From: Nitratireductor sp.
GTDB taxonomy: Bacteria > Pseudomonadota > Alphaproteobacteria > Rhizobiales > Rhizobiaceae
Assembly (NCBI RefSeq): GCF_017794765.1
Contig: NZ_CP051236.1
Coordinates: forward strand, 2,559,547-2,623,546
Reading direction: 5' to 3'
Length of the DNA stretch: 64,000 nt
The notes below the pieces were generated by a model. That model was not told the origin of the DNA, did no database searches, and worked only from the letters and a program-made list of their open reading frames with translations. Shown one piece after another: positions 43,641 to 55,462 of the stretch (its first letter is position 1; each line of letters begins with the position of its first letter). The position numbers were made by a program, and so were the translations under genes.

Positions 43641-44299
43641 GCGGCTTTCGCCTTCGCCTCGGCGGCAAGCGTCTCTGTCTTTGCCTGATATTCCGGTGCC
43701 ACAAGACCAGCCGAAATGACAAGCTTGGCCCCCTCCTCCACCGTCATTTTCAGCTCAATCACATCCTTCTTTGGCACGAATAAAAGGTAACCGGAGGTCG
43801 GGTTGGGTGTCGTGGGCAGGAAGACTGCGATTGTCTGTCCCATATCGTCATCGATCTTCGCCTGGACCTCGCCTCGCGTTTCGGTGGCGATGAAGACAAG
43901 CGCCCAAAGCCCCTTCCGGGGGTATTCAATGAGGCCGACTTTCTTGAAAGTGTCCGATCTTTCCGAAAGCACGGTTTCAAGGATTTGCTTCAGACCGCGG
44001 TAAACACTGCGCACCAGGGGCATGCGCCCCAGGATTTTCTCGCCGGTGGCGATGATTGTGCGCCCAATGAAATTCGCTGTAAGAAACCCGATCAGCGTGA
44101 TCAGGACGAGAGCGACAATCAACCCGAAACCCGGAACCGCAAATGGCAGATAATTGTCAGGGTTATAGCGGAAGGGAATATAGGGTTTGACCCAGGAATC
44201 CACCCAGCCGATCATCGACCAGGCGAGATAGGCGGTAATCGCCAGGGGCGCGGTGACTATGAAGCCCGTGAGAAAGTAGTTGCGCAGGCGAGTCATCAT
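43592..44299 (-). CDS. DUF502 family membrane protein
   Basis: A 235-residue protein with two transmembrane helices (about 8-28 and 52-75) and a conserved soluble region with LVRSVYRGLKQILE and LFVPKKDVIEL, typical of DUF502. An Ala/Lys-rich tail of about 25 residues overlaps recG. The function of the family is unknown. The start ATGATG lies at 44299. Confidence 0.88.
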   Translation of the reverse strand: MMTRLRNYFLTGFIVTAPLAITAYLAWSMIGWVDSWVKPYIPFRYNPDNYLPFAVPGFGLIVALVLITLIGFLTANFIGRTIIATGEKILGRMPLVRSVYRGLKQILETVLSERSDTFKKVGLIEYPRKGLWALVFIATETRGEVQAKIDDDMGQTIAVFLPTTPNPTSGYLLFVPKKDVIELKMTVEEGAKLVISAGLVAPEYQAKTETLAAEAKAKAAQPARSKRIASSRPNK

Positions 44300-44417
44300 G
44301 ATGCGGAAACGGGCCTCGAATGTGATGGATTAAGGAAGAACAGCCCGGTGGACATTACGCCACCAGGCTGAACAATAGAATAGGAATTCGGGCCGCTGTA
44401 TGACAGCCCCTTGCCTG

Positions 44418-46241
44418 CTATTCGACCGTAACGGATTTTGCCAGATTGCGGGGCTGGTCCACATCCGTCCCCATGATGACGGCCGTGTGGTAGGCCAGCA
44501 TCTGGATCGGCAATGCGTAGACGATCGGCGCGACGAACTCAGGAACATCCGGCAAAACCACTGTTTCCAGAGCATCGAGCGTTGCGTTTTTCGCGCCTTT
44601 CTCATCCGTGATCAGAATGATGCGACCACCGCGCGCGGCGACCTCCTGCATGTTGGAAACGGTTTTCTCGAAAATACGATCATGTGGAGCGATCACGATC
44701 ACCGGCATCTGTTCGTCGATCAGCGCGATCGGGCCATGCTTCAATTCGCCGGCTGCGTAACCCTCGGCGTGAATGTAGGAGATTTCCTTGAGCTTCAGCG
44801 CACCTTCCAGCGCCAGCGGGTAATTTGTGTCGCGGCCGAGATAAAGCACATGACGCACATGTGAGAGCTCGCGCGCGACTTTCTCGATGCTCGCGCTCAG
44901 CTTGAGCGCCTGCGACGCAAACCGCGGTGCTTCGGAAAGCTGGCGCACAAGCGTCTTTTCTTCGTCTGCGGTGATTGTGCCGCGCGCCCTGGCTGCCCTG
45001 AGCGTCAACGCTGCAAGAACGCTGAGCTGACAGGTAAATGCCTTGGTGGAGGCAACGCCGATTTCCGGGCCGGCGAGCGTCGGGAAAATGCCGTCGCTTT
45101 CACGCGCTATGGTCGATTCCCGCACATTGACGATAGCCGAGATCGGAATGCCCTCTCCCCGGCAATAGCGCAGCGAAGCAAGCGTATCGGCCGTCTCGCC
45201 GGATTGCGAGATGAAGAGTGCCGCGCTGTTCTTCGGCAGCGGCATTTCGCGATAGCGGAACTCGGAGGCAATGTCGATATCGACCGGCAGACGTGCATAG
45301 CGCTCCAGCCAGTACTTGCCGATCAATCCGGCCAGGTAGGCCGTGCCGCAGGCTGAAATCGCCAGACGCTCGATCTTCGCAAAGTCGAAGGGCAGATCGA
45401 ATTCCGCCACTCCCCCCTCGGCGAAGTTGAGATAATGGGCGAGCGTGTGGGAAATGACTTCCGGCTGTTCATGGATTTCCTTTTCCATGAAATGCCGGTG
45501 ATTGCCCTTGTCGACGAGAAGGCTGGTGCCGACGGACTGCTGACGCGCGCGTTCGACCGGCTGGCCATCCATGCCAAAGATCTCCATGCCCCCACGGCGC
45601 ACGACCACCCAGTCGCCATCCTCCAGGTAGGTGATGGTGTTTGTGAAAGGCGCAAGCGCGATGGCATCGGAACCAAGATACATCTCCCCCTCGCCGTGGC
45701 CGACCGCAAGCGGGGGACCATTGCGAGCGCCGACAATCATGTCTTCGTCACCGCGGAACATGATCGCCAGGGCAAAGGCACCGCGCAGACGCTTCAGCGC
45801 CGCGAAGGCCGCGTCCTGCGGCACAGATCCGTTTTTCAGTTCGCTCGCAACGAGATGTGCAACGACCTCCGTATCGGTCTGCGAAGAAAACGAGACACCA
45901 TCGGCTTTCAACTCGTCGCGCAATTCCGCGAAATTTTCGATGATCCCATTGTGAACGACGGCCACGTCGCCGGCGAAATGCGGATGCGCGTTGGTCTCGT
46001 TGGGAACGCCATGGGTTGCCCAGCGCGTGTGGCCGATGCCAATCAGGCCCCCAAGGGGATCCTCCCCCAGCCTCTTCTCGAGGTTCACCAGCTTGCCCTC
46101 GGCGCGGCGTCGATCGAGCCTGCCATTATCAAGGGTTGCGACGCCGGCGGAATCATATCCGCGATACTCAAGTCGCTTCAGCGCGTCGACGATGAGCGGC
46201 GCCACCGGCGTCTGCCCGACAATGCCCACAATTCCACACAT
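44418..46241 (-). CDS. glmS: Glutamine-fructose-6-phosphate aminotransferase (isomerizing)
   Basis: A 607-residue cytoplasmic enzyme that makes glucosamine-6-phosphate, the first step to UDP-GlcNAc. The N-terminal Ntn glutaminase exposes C2 (MCGIVGIVG). Two SIS domains follow at about 285-420 and 455-595, and the C-terminal DQPRNLAKSVTVE contains the active-site lysine K602. It lies 137 bases after glmU on the same strand, so two consecutive steps of the pathway are adjacent. No glmS ribozyme was seen. Confidence 0.98.
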   Translation of the reverse strand: MCGIVGIVGQTPVAPLIVDALKRLEYRGYDSAGVATLDNGRLDRRRAEGKLVNLEKRLGEDPLGGLIGIGHTRWATHGVPNETNAHPHFAGDVAVVHNGIIENFAELRDELKADGVSFSSQTDTEVVAHLVASELKNGSVPQDAAFAALKRLRGAFALAIMFRGDEDMIVGARNGPPLAVGHGEGEMYLGSDAIALAPFTNTITYLEDGDWVVVRRGGMEIFGMDGQPVERARQQSVGTSLLVDKGNHRHFMEKEIHEQPEVISHTLAHYLNFAEGGVAEFDLPFDFAKIERLAISACGTAYLAGLIGKYWLERYARLPVDIDIASEFRYREMPLPKNSAALFISQSGETADTLASLRYCRGEGIPISAIVNVRESTIARESDGIFPTLAGPEIGVASTKAFTCQLSVLAALTLRAARARGTITADEEKTLVRQLSEAPRFASQALKLSASIEKVARELSHVRHVLYLGRDTNYPLALEGALKLKEISYIHAEGYAAGELKHGPIALIDEQMPVIVIAPHDRIFEKTVSNMQEVAARGGRIILITDEKGAKNATLDALETVVLPDVPEFVAPIVYALPIQMLAYHTAVIMGTDVDQPRNLAKSVTVE

Positions 46242-46378
46242 ATGGCTGTCTCAGCCTCCCACCAAACGGTCGATCCCCGATTCACGCAGTTCTTCTAGGA
46301 CGCGGAAGAAGAGGATGAAAATCAACAAGTCTTTCACTTCGTATCAAGCCAGAAAGGCTGCTTTGCGATGCCCCTGCC

Positions 46379-47740
46379 TCATGTCTTTGAGCGACGCGCC
46401 TTGAGCCCCGCCAACCGGTCGCGCAGACGCTTTCCCAGCCCCTCCCGGTTGGACTGTCGGGCACGGCCAAAAGCCAGCGCGTCGGCGGGCACGGACTCTG
46501 TGATCACGCTGCCCGACGCCACATAGGCGCCCGCACCGATAGTGACCGGTGCAACCAGAGATGAATTGGTCCCGACGAACGCCCCAGGTTCAATATCGGT
46601 GAAATGTTTTGAGAAACCGTCATAATTGCAGGTGATGGTGCCTGCACCCAGATTGGCCTTCGCCCCCACGCGCGCATCACCCACATAGGACAGATGCGGG
46701 ATCTTGGCACCCGGTTCCACGCGCGCTTTCTTGATCTCGACGAAATTGCCAACCTTCGCGCCATCCATGATCTCGGCTCCCGGACGCAAGCGCGCGAAGG
46801 GGCCAATAGAGGCGCCCGTATCGACACGGGCTTCCTCAAGATGAGAATTGGCTTTGAGGGTGACGTTCTCTCCGATCGTCACACCAGGACCGAAGAAAAC
46901 ATTCGGCTCGATGACCGTGTCGCGACCGATGACGGTGTCATGCGAAAAATAGACGGTTTCGGGTGCGATCAGGGTCACACCGTCAAGCATCACCGCGTTG
47001 CGGCGACGCTGTTGCCAGATTGCTTCTGCTGCAGCAAGTTCGGCGCGATTGTTGATGCCGAGCGCGCTTTCATAGTCGGCCTCGATCGCGCGCACCGTCA
47101 ATCCTTGCGCGGTTGCGATCTCGACGATGTCCGTCAGGTAATATTCGCCCTTGGCGTTGTCGTTACCAATGGCCTCTAGAAGTTTGAGTGCCTGGTTTCC
47201 TGCAATCCCCATTGCACCGCCATTGCAGAAGGTGATGCAACGCTCCTCGTCGGTACAGTCCTTCTCTTCGCGGATTGCAATCAATGCCTCGCCATCTTCG
47301 ATCAGCCGCCCATAGCCGGTGGGCTGCTCGGTGCGAAATCCCATGACGACAACGTCTACACCATCCGAAAGCCCCGCGCGCAGCGCCTCAAGAGCCTCTA
47401 GCGAGATAAGCGGTGTATCGCCAAAGGTGACGAGAACATCGTCGTAACCGCGGGCAATCGCAGCGCGTGCCGCCAGCACTGCGTGACCAGTGCCCAGCCG
47501 CTCCGATTGAACGAATGTCTCGGCACCGGGAGCAAAGCCTTCGGCTGCACGTGTCACCGCCTCGGCGCCATGCCCCACAACCAGCGCCTTGTCGCCGGCA
47601 CCCGCTGCATCGAGCGCCCGGGTCACATGGCCTAGCATCTCCAGCCCGGCAATTCTGTGCAGCACTTTTGGCGTGGCGCTTTTCATGCGCGTGCCCTCGC
47701 CCGCTGCGAGAATAACCGAAAGGCAGGTGCGTTCGCTCAT
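46379..47740 (-). CDS. glmU: Bifunctional GlmU (glucosamine-1-P acetyltransferase / UDP-GlcNAc pyrophosphorylase)
   Basis: A 453-residue cytoplasmic enzyme completing UDP-GlcNAc synthesis for peptidoglycan and LPS. The uridyltransferase domain (about 1-230) starts with [11 protein letters not shown] at 11-21. A left-handed beta-helix of hexapeptide repeats (about 255-440) carries the acetyltransferase site, with [29 protein letters not shown] segments near 335. It is upstream of glmS. Confidence 0.97.
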   Translation of the reverse strand: MSERTCLSVILAAGEGTRMKSATPKVLHRIAGLEMLGHVTRALDAAGAGDKALVVGHGAEAVTRAAEGFAPGAETFVQSERLGTGHAVLAARAAIARGYDDVLVTFGDTPLISLEALEALRAGLSDGVDVVVMGFRTEQPTGYGRLIEDGEALIAIREEKDCTDEERCITFCNGGAMGIAGNQALKLLEAIGNDNAKGEYYLTDIVEIATAQGLTVRAIEADYESALGINNRAELAAAEAIWQQRRRNAVMLDGVTLIAPETVYFSHDTVIGRDTVIEPNVFFGPGVTIGENVTLKANSHLEEARVDTGASIGPFARLRPGAEIMDGAKVGNFVEIKKARVEPGAKIPHLSYVGDARVGAKANLGAGTITCNYDGFSKHFTDIEPGAFVGTNSSLVAPVTIGAGAYVASGSVITESVPADALAFGRARQSNREGLGKRLRDRLAGLKARRSKT

Positions 47741-47812
47741 GGATTGATGCCCGTAATGCTTTTGACGATTCGTCTTTTCTTAGCATCCTGCCCTTACGGC
47801 ACCAATCCACTC

Positions 47813-48571
47813 TCAGCCGAGTTTACCAAGCGCTGGAAAGGTTTCAAGAAGCCAGAAGGCCATGGATTGCATGCCGCCGGTTAAGAAAAGAACACCGGCC
47901 AGCACAAGCAAACCACCCATCACCTTCTCCACACGCCCCAGATGCATGCGGAAGCGGGAAAGGAATCGCATGAAGCTTCCTGAGAACAGCGCTGCGAGAA
48001 GAAAGGGCACACCAAGGCCCAGTGAGTAGACCGCCAGAAGCAATGCGCCATCGGCCACGGTTTCGCGCCCACCAGCCAGTGTCAGGATCGGGCCGAGCAC
48101 CGGACCGATGCACGGCGTCCATCCGAATGCGAAGGCCAGCCCCATCACATAAGCGCCGATTTTGGTAGCCGGTTTTCCGCCCGCCTGTATGCGCGCCTCG
48201 CGCGACAGGAACGGAATGCGCAACACACCAAGGAAATTGAGCCCCATGATGATAATGACGATGCCCGCTACGATGGCGAGTTCCTGCTGCCATGTCCGCA
48301 GGACGGCGCCAATGGTAGACGCGCCGGCCCCCAAAAGCACAAAGACCGTGGTGAAGCCAAGCACGAATGAAAGAGATGCGGAGAAGAGCGCAAAGCGCGT
48401 GGTGTTCGTGGAGGAAGGACTGGCCTTGCCAGCCCCCTCACCCTGGAACTGCTCAACCGAAACGCCGGCCATGTAGCACAGATAAGGCGGGACGAGCGGC
48501 AACACGCAGGGTGAAAGAAATGACAGTGCTCCAGCACCCGCCGCGCTTAAATATCCGACATCAATCGCCAT
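47813..48571 (-). CDS. ccdA: Cytochrome c biogenesis protein CcdA
   Basis: A 252-residue membrane protein with six helices that passes electrons from cytoplasmic thioredoxin to the periplasm for cytochrome c maturation or disulfide reduction. The redox cysteines lie in LSPCVLPLVPPYLCYMAG near 21-38 and FGWTPCIGPVLGP near 155. ATG 48571 gives the usual N-terminus, whereas the in-frame start at 48640 would add a charged extension. It lies 72 bases before glmU. Confidence 0.92.
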   Translation of the reverse strand: MAIDVGYLSAAGAGALSFLSPCVLPLVPPYLCYMAGVSVEQFQGEGAGKASPSSTNTTRFALFSASLSFVLGFTTVFVLLGAGASTIGAVLRTWQQELAIVAGIVIIIMGLNFLGVLRIPFLSREARIQAGGKPATKIGAYVMGLAFAFGWTPCIGPVLGPILTLAGGRETVADGALLLAVYSLGLGVPFLLAALFSGSFMRFLSRFRMHLGRVEKVMGGLLVLAGVLFLTGGMQSMAFWLLETFPALGKLG

Positions 48572-48742
48572 GCTTCGTCTCAAACTGAAAGCGCTAACCC
48601 GCGCGTCTTTGAATGCGTACCCCCCTATAAGCAGACGCACTCACACACGCCAATCACCTTTGCGTGGCATACCGTCGCGATGGATGCCCTGCATCACATC
48701 GGGGTGCGGAATGATACTTTCAATCTGGATAGTGAAATTTTT

Positions 48743-48818
48743 TGGTGAGCGCGCAGGGGCTCGAACCCTGGACCTACTGATTAAAAGTCAGTTGCTCTAC
48801 CAACTGAGCTACGCGCTC
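48743..48818 (-). tRNA. tRNA-Lys (anticodon UUU)
   Basis: Minus-strand tRNA with an encoded CCA (48743-48745). The acceptor stem pairs GAGCGCG (48818-48812) with CGCGCTC (48753-48747). The anticodon loop in ACTGA-CTTTTAA-TCAGT gives TTT, and GGTTCGAGCC forms the T-arm. It is 76 nt long and reads AAA/AAG codons. Confidence 0.98.
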
Positions 48819-48949
48819 CCGCCGGGTTCGAAGGAACCCCGGAAATTGCGGCGGAACATAGAGAGGGGCTTATCTGCGGTCAACCGGAAAAAAGCGTCTT
48901 TCGCCCGACTTTTTTGTTCCCGTGTCAAAGCGCCCTGTCCACAAGGGAT

Positions 48950-50443
48950 TCACGTCGTGCTAAGCGTCCTGCGCACCGCATCACGCCAGCCCTTCAGCCT
49001 GTTCTCGCGTTCGGCAGCATCCATCTGCGGGCAGAACTGACGGTCAAGCTTCCAGCCGGCAGCGAATTCCCGGGCGCCAGGCCAGACACCGGCCCGCGAT
49101 CCCGCAAGCCATGCAGCACCCAGAGCCGTGGTTTCGAGTTGAGTCGGCCTGTCGACCGGAGCGTCCAGCATGTCGGCCAGGAATTGCAGCATCCAGTCGC
49201 TGGCAACCATGCCGCCATCGACCCGCAGCACCGTATCGCTCGCCCCGTCCTGCCAGTCCTTGCGCATGGCATCGAGCAGGTCGCGTGTCTGGTATGCGAC
49301 CGATTCGAGCGTTGCGCGTGCGAATTCAGCCGGGCCCGAATTGCGTGTCAGGCCGTAGATCGCCCCGCGCGCTTCCGCATCCCAGTGCGGGGCCCCAAGC
49401 CCGACAAAGGCAGGAACGAGATAAAGCTGCTGCGTACGGTCTGCTTTGGCGGCCAGAGCGCCCGAATCGGCAGCCTTGCCGATGATCTTCAACCCGTCGC
49501 GCAGCCACTGGACGGCAGCACCGGCAACAAAGATCGAGCCTTCAAGCGCGTAGGTCGTCTCGCCATTCAACCGGTATGCAATGGTGGTGAGGAGACGGTT
49601 TTTGGAGGACACCATCGTCTGCCCGGTGTTGAGCACGGCAAAGCAACCGGTGCCATAGGTTGCCTTGAGCATGCCAGGCTCGAAACAGGCCTGACCGATG
49701 ACGGCTGCCTGCTGGTCGCCGGCAACGCCGAGAATCGGTATCGCCGCGCCGAATAGCTTCTTCTCGGTGACGCCAAAATTGTCCGCACTGTCCTTCACCT
49801 CGGGCAAGAGTGCCTTCGGCACACGCAAAATTTTCAGGAGTTCGTCATCCCAGGCATTGGTCTCGATGTTGAACAAAAGCGTGCGCGAGGCATTCGTGGC
49901 GTCCGTGACATGCGCCCTGCCGCCCGTCAGCCGCCAGATCAGAAACGTGTCGATGGTGCCGGCAAGGAGTTCGCCCTTTTCCGCCCGTTCACGCGCCCCC
50001 TCAACCTCATCAAGGATCCAGGCGAGTTTGGTTCCGGAAAAATAGGGATCGAGAAGCAGGCCGGTTTTTTGCGTGAAGGTTTTCTCCAGATCATCCGCCT
50101 TCAGCTTTTCGCACATGGGGGCCGTGCGACGGTCCTGCCAGACAATGGCGTTGTGGATCGGCTTGCCGGTTTCGCGGTCCCACACAACGATGGTTTCGCG
50201 CTGATTGGTGATCCCGATGGCTGCCACATCAGACGCTTCCAGCTTCGCCTTGCGCAGGGCGCTGCGCGCGGTCGACACAACACCCTTCCAGATGTCTTCG
50301 GGATCGTGCTCCACCCAGCCAGAATTCGGGTAGTGCTGCTGAAATTCCTTCTGCCCGGTCGCCACCGGCTTCATTGAAGCATCAAACACGATTGCCCGGC
50401 TGGATGTCGTGCCCTGGTCTATCGCCAATACAAAACCGCTCAT
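48950..50443 (-). CDS. glpK: Glycerol kinase
   Basis: A 497-residue FGGY kinase that traps imported glycerol as glycerol-3-phosphate. The phosphate-binding [14 protein letters not shown] lies at 7-20, and the FGGY signatures are [13 protein letters not shown] near 260 and [15 protein letters not shown] near 405. ATG 50443 follows GGAGG; an in-frame start at 50521 is unlikely. It sits 99 bases after glpV, separated by a 12-bp hairpin, and probably belongs to the same regulon as the transporter. Confidence 0.97.
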   Translation of the reverse strand: MSGFVLAIDQGTTSSRAIVFDASMKPVATGQKEFQQHYPNSGWVEHDPEDIWKGVVSTARSALRKAKLEASDVAAIGITNQRETIVVWDRETGKPIHNAIVWQDRRTAPMCEKLKADDLEKTFTQKTGLLLDPYFSGTKLAWILDEVEGARERAEKGELLAGTIDTFLIWRLTGGRAHVTDATNASRTLLFNIETNAWDDELLKILRVPKALLPEVKDSADNFGVTEKKLFGAAIPILGVAGDQQAAVIGQACFEPGMLKATYGTGCFAVLNTGQTMVSSKNRLLTTIAYRLNGETTYALEGSIFVAGAAVQWLRDGLKIIGKAADSGALAAKADRTQQLYLVPAFVGLGAPHWDAEARGAIYGLTRNSGPAEFARATLESVAYQTRDLLDAMRKDWQDGASDTVLRVDGGMVASDWMLQFLADMLDAPVDRPTQLETTALGAAWLAGSRAGVWPGAREFAAGWKLDRQFCPQMDAAERENRLKGWRDAVRRTLSTT

Positions 50444-50477
50444 TGGTCCTCCGGATCGGTCTGAAGCTCTTTGGCAA

Positions 50478-50506
50478 ACGGGGAGCCGGGCGTGCCGGCT
50501 CCCCGT
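50478..50506 (-). other. Intercistronic hairpin between glpV and glpK
   Basis: ACGGGGAGCCGG (50478-50489) pairs perfectly with CCGGCTCCCCGT (50495-50506), a 12-bp stem with a five-base loop. In the minus-strand transcript it is followed by TTTGCC only. It may act as a partial terminator or as a barrier protecting the abundant binding-protein message. Confidence 0.65.
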
Positions 50507-50542
50507 CCATTTTGATGCCATTCAGGCGTGTTGCAACCGGCT

Positions 50543-52273
<1,731 letters not shown>

Positions 52274-52400
52274 TTCAAACTCCTCCTCCTGTTTCCACAT
52301 TCACGGTGTGAACATGGTCTGGCGGTTGTAGAGCCCGTTTCGAGACCCCTGTCCGCCGGTTCGCGGGACGCCTTGCGCCCCGCTTTGCTTTGTCCGGGAC

Positions 52401-52697
52401 CTACACCCAGCGGAAGACCGCGTAGGCATAGACCAGAGACAAAATCGTGCCGCCCCAAAGCGGCATGTCGGACAACCCAAGCCATCCCAGGTGGATAAAG
52501 GCGCTGCCCAGCAATGAGATGAAAAGACGGTCGCCCCTTGTGGTGTCGAGACCAAGAACGCCGTGCCGTGGCCCGCCTCCAGGGCTTGCCCACTCCCAGA
52601 TCGTCATGGCGCACAGAAACGCGAAGATGACGAGGAAGAATGCGGCCGTCTGCCACGTCCAGGCCATCCATGTGAGATCGAGCCAATGGGGCATCAT
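52401..52697 (-). CDS. glpU: Small membrane protein GlpU (DUF2160)
   Basis: A 98-residue membrane protein with three hydrophobic segments (about 14-33, 55-70 and 76-95), annotated as DUF2160 and known as GlpU in the glycerol importer operon. WEWASPGG near 38-45 and the FHLGW-like FIHLGWLGLSDMP region are conserved. GGGAGAAA precedes ATGATG. It lies 7 bases after glpQ. Its precise role in transport is not defined. Confidence 0.87.
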   Translation of the reverse strand: MMPHWLDLTWMAWTWQTAAFFLVIFAFLCAMTIWEWASPGGGPRHGVLGLDTTRGDRLFISLLGSAFIHLGWLGLSDMPLWGGTILSLVYAYAVFRWV

Positions 52698-52704
52698 TTT
52701 CTCC

Positions 52705-53505
52705 CTACACGCGCCCGAGGGCAAAGCCCTTGGCGATGTAATTGCGTACGAACCAGATCACGATCGCGCCCGGGATGATCGTCAACACGCCGGCAGCCGC
52801 CAGAAGGCCCAGCTCGTAACCGGATGTGCTGGCGGTGCGGGTCATCACGGCGGCGATCGGCTTGGCGGCGACGGAGGTCAGTGTCTTGGCCAGAAGCAGT
52901 TCCACCCATGAGAACATGAAGCAGAAAAAGGCCGTGACCCCGATACCCGACGCGATCAGCGGCATGAAGATCTTCACGAAGAAGCGCGGAAACGAATATC
53001 CGTCGATATAGGCCGTCTCGTCGATCTCCTTGGGCACGCCAGACATGAAGCCTTCGAGGATCCAGACCGCCAGCGGAATGTTGAAGAGGCAATGCGCGAG
53101 CGCCACGGCCCAGGGCGTATCGAACAGGCCGACGGCGGAATAAAGCTGATAGAACGGAAGGGCGAAAACCGCCGGCGGCGCCATTCGATTGGTCAGAAGC
53201 CAGAAGAACAGGTGCTTGTCACCCAGAAAACGATAGCGCGAGAACGCATAGGCAGCAGGTAGCGCGAAGGCGACAGAAATCACAGTGTTTATAAGAACAT
53301 AACTGATGGAGCTGATGTAACCGTTGTACCAGACGGGATTGGTGAGAATCTCCACATAACTGTCGATGGTGAAGTTCTTCGGCCAAGGGCTAAAGCCACC
53401 AAGTATCTCGTTGGTCGTCTTGAACGACATGTTCACGAGCCAGTAGATCGGCAGAAGCAGGAAGATGATGTAGAGCGTTGGAACGAGCCAGCGGGTCACT
53501 CTCAT
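52705..53505 (-). CDS. glpQ: Glycerol ABC transporter permease GlpQ
   Basis: A 266-residue permease of the MalG type with six helices. The cytoplasmic EAA loop EIDETAYIDGYSFPRFFVKIF-like segment (near 155-175) contacts the ATPases. It overlaps glpP by four bases (ATGA) and pairs with it to form the channel. Confidence 0.94.
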   Translation of the reverse strand: MRVTRWLVPTLYIIFLLLPIYWLVNMSFKTTNEILGGFSPWPKNFTIDSYVEILTNPVWYNGYISSISYVLINTVISVAFALPAAYAFSRYRFLGDKHLFFWLLTNRMAPPAVFALPFYQLYSAVGLFDTPWAVALAHCLFNIPLAVWILEGFMSGVPKEIDETAYIDGYSFPRFFVKIFMPLIASGIGVTAFFCFMFSWVELLLAKTLTSVAAKPIAAVMTRTASTSGYELGLLAAAGVLTIIPGAIVIWFVRNYIAKGFALGRV

Positions 53506-54365
53506 TGGTCTTCTCCCCGGGTCATCAGCGTGTAGAAGATCCAGCTCACCAGAAGTGTCATCAGAAAATAGATGATGCTCATGGCGGCAGCGATGCCGAG
53601 ATTGAACTCACCAAGCGCCGCCTTCACCAGATCGATGGACAGGAAGGTCGTGGCATTGCCCGGCCCACCGCCGGTCAAGACGAAGGGCTCGGTGTAGATC
53701 ATAAAGGAATCCATGAAGCGCAGGAGAATTGCGATCGTCAGAACGCGGTTCATCTTGGGCAGCTGGATGTAACGGAAGACCGACCAGCGCGACGCGCCAT
53801 CGATCTTGGCTGCCTGGTAATAAGCCTCCGGGATGGAACGCAGGCCCGCGTAGGCCAGCAGCACCACGAGAGACGTCCAGTGCCAGACATCCATCAGGAC
53901 CACCGTGAACCAGGCGGAGATGGGCTGGCGAGTAAAATTGTAGGGGATGCCGAGTGCATTGAGCCCATAGCCGAGAAGGCCGATATCCGGCAGGGCCATG
54001 ATATTCCACATGGCGCCCACCACATTCCACGGGATGAGCAGCGGCAGTGCCATCAGCACGAGGCAGACCGACACCCAGGGGCCAGAACGGGGCATGGTGA
54101 GAGCGATGGCAACACCAAGCGGCACCTCGATGAGCAGGATGATCCCAGTGAAGAGAAACTGCCGGAACAGCGAGGCATGAAAACGCTCGGAAGTGAGCAC
54201 GTCCTCATACCATTTCGTTCCCTCGAAGAAGAACAGATTGTTGCCGAAGGTTTCCTGTACCGAGTAGTTCACAACGGTCATCAGTGGGATGATGGCATTA
54301 AAGGCCACCAGCAACAGGACCGGCAGGACGAGAAACCAGGCGCGGTTGTTCCATGTCTTGGTCAT
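53502..54365 (-). CDS. glpP: Glycerol ABC transporter permease GlpP
   Basis: A 287-residue permease of the MalF type with six helices; the EAA loop is SIPEAYYQAAKIDGASRW near 178-195. It overlaps glpT by four bases at its start and glpQ by four at its end, so translation is coupled throughout. It differs from typical sugar permeases in partner genes, not in architecture. Confidence 0.94.
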   Translation of the reverse strand: MTKTWNNRAWFLVLPVLLLVAFNAIIPLMTVVNYSVQETFGNNLFFFEGTKWYEDVLTSERFHASLFRQFLFTGIILLIEVPLGVAIALTMPRSGPWVSVCLVLMALPLLIPWNVVGAMWNIMALPDIGLLGYGLNALGIPYNFTRQPISAWFTVVLMDVWHWTSLVVLLAYAGLRSIPEAYYQAAKIDGASRWSVFRYIQLPKMNRVLTIAILLRFMDSFMIYTEPFVLTGGGPGNATTFLSIDLVKAALGEFNLGIAAAMSIIYFLMTLLVSWIFYTLMTRGEDQ

Positions 54366-55453
54366 GCCGCCCCTCCCTGACGCGCGGAGACTGGATCAAC
54401 GCGCCATGAATCCGCATAAATGTTGACACCTGCGGGATCGAAACTGATGTGTGGTTCGCCTGGCAGGGCAGCACCTTCGGGAACGATCGCCGCCACGGTC
54501 TCTCCCTCGACGGTCGCATGAACGATCTTGCGCCGCCCGGTATCTTCCACGCGCACGATCTTAGCGGGGATGCCCTTTTCGCCAATACGCACATACTCCG
54601 GACGCACACCCAGCTCCATCCTCGCATCCCGCATTTCCGGGATCTGCCCTTCCAGAGCGATGGAATGGTCGCCGATATGAGCGCCCTGCCCGTCGATCCG
54701 GACGGGAAGAACATTCATGCCCGGAGAGCCTATGAAATAGCCGACAAAGGTGTGGTTGGGGCGCTCAAAAAGCTCTTCCGGCGTGCCGATCTGAACAATC
54801 TCGCCCTCATTCATGACCACGACCTGATCGGCGAAGGTGAGCGCCTCGGTCTGATCATGGGTGACATAGACCATGGTGAAGGCAAAACGCCGGTGCAGTT
54901 CCTTCAACTGAGAGCGCAACACCCATTTCATATGCGGGTCGATCACCGTCAGCGGCTCGTCGAAGAGAATGGCGCTCACATCGGAGCGAACCAGCCCGCG
55001 GCCGAGCGCGATCTTCTGTTTGTCGTCGGCGGTCAGACCCTTGGCTTTCTGATCGGCCCGGTCTGCCAGATCGATCATGGTGAGCGTCTCGCGCACCCGC
55101 CGTTCGATCTCGTCGGCCGCAACGCCGCGATTGCGCAGGGGAAAGGCAAGATTCTGGTAGACCGTCATCGTGTCGTAAACGACCGGAAACTGGAACACCT
55201 GCGCGATATTGCGGGCTTCGGTGGACAGGTCCGTCACATTCTGCCCATCGAACAGTATCTCGCCCTCCGTCGGACGCAGGAGGCCCGAAATGATGTTCAA
55301 AAGCGTGGTCTTGCCGCAACCCGATGGACCGAGCAACGCATAGGCCCCGCCATCGTCAAACGTGTGGTGGACCCGCTTCAGGGCATAATCGTCATCGCTC
55401 GCAGGGTTGGGCAGATAGGCGTGGCGGATGTTGTTGAGATCAATTCGCGCCAT
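54362..55453 (-). CDS. glpT: Glycerol ABC transporter ATP-binding protein GlpT
   Basis: A 363-residue ATPase with a C-terminal TOBE-like regulatory domain. Walker A GPSGCGKTT lies at 38-46. In place of LSGGQ the signature region reads LTADDKQKIALGRGL near 139-153, a feature seen in this importer's ATPases, and Walker B is ILFDEPLTVID near 161. It forms a heterodimer with GlpS, 9 bases upstream. This gene is unrelated to the glycerol-3-phosphate antiporter of the same name in E. coli. Confidence 0.92.
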   Translation of the reverse strand: MARIDLNNIRHAYLPNPASDDDYALKRVHHTFDDGGAYALLGPSGCGKTTLLNIISGLLRPTEGEILFDGQNVTDLSTEARNIAQVFQFPVVYDTMTVYQNLAFPLRNRGVAADEIERRVRETLTMIDLADRADQKAKGLTADDKQKIALGRGLVRSDVSAILFDEPLTVIDPHMKWVLRSQLKELHRRFAFTMVYVTHDQTEALTFADQVVVMNEGEIVQIGTPEELFERPNHTFVGYFIGSPGMNVLPVRIDGQGAHIGDHSIALEGQIPEMRDARMELGVRPEYVRIGEKGIPAKIVRVEDTGRRKIVHATVEGETVAAIVPEGAALPGEPHISFDPAGVNIYADSWRVDPVSARQGGAA

Positions 55454-55462
55454 TCCCGCCTC

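Noticed and set aside
45435..46298. A 287-codon plus-strand frame opposite glmS
   Set aside because: Antisense shadow of glmS; no ribosome site or domain.
44300..46378. A glmS ribozyme or riboswitch around glmS
   Set aside because: The 137-base region upstream shows no ribozyme core, and such ribozymes are characteristic of Gram-positive bacteria.
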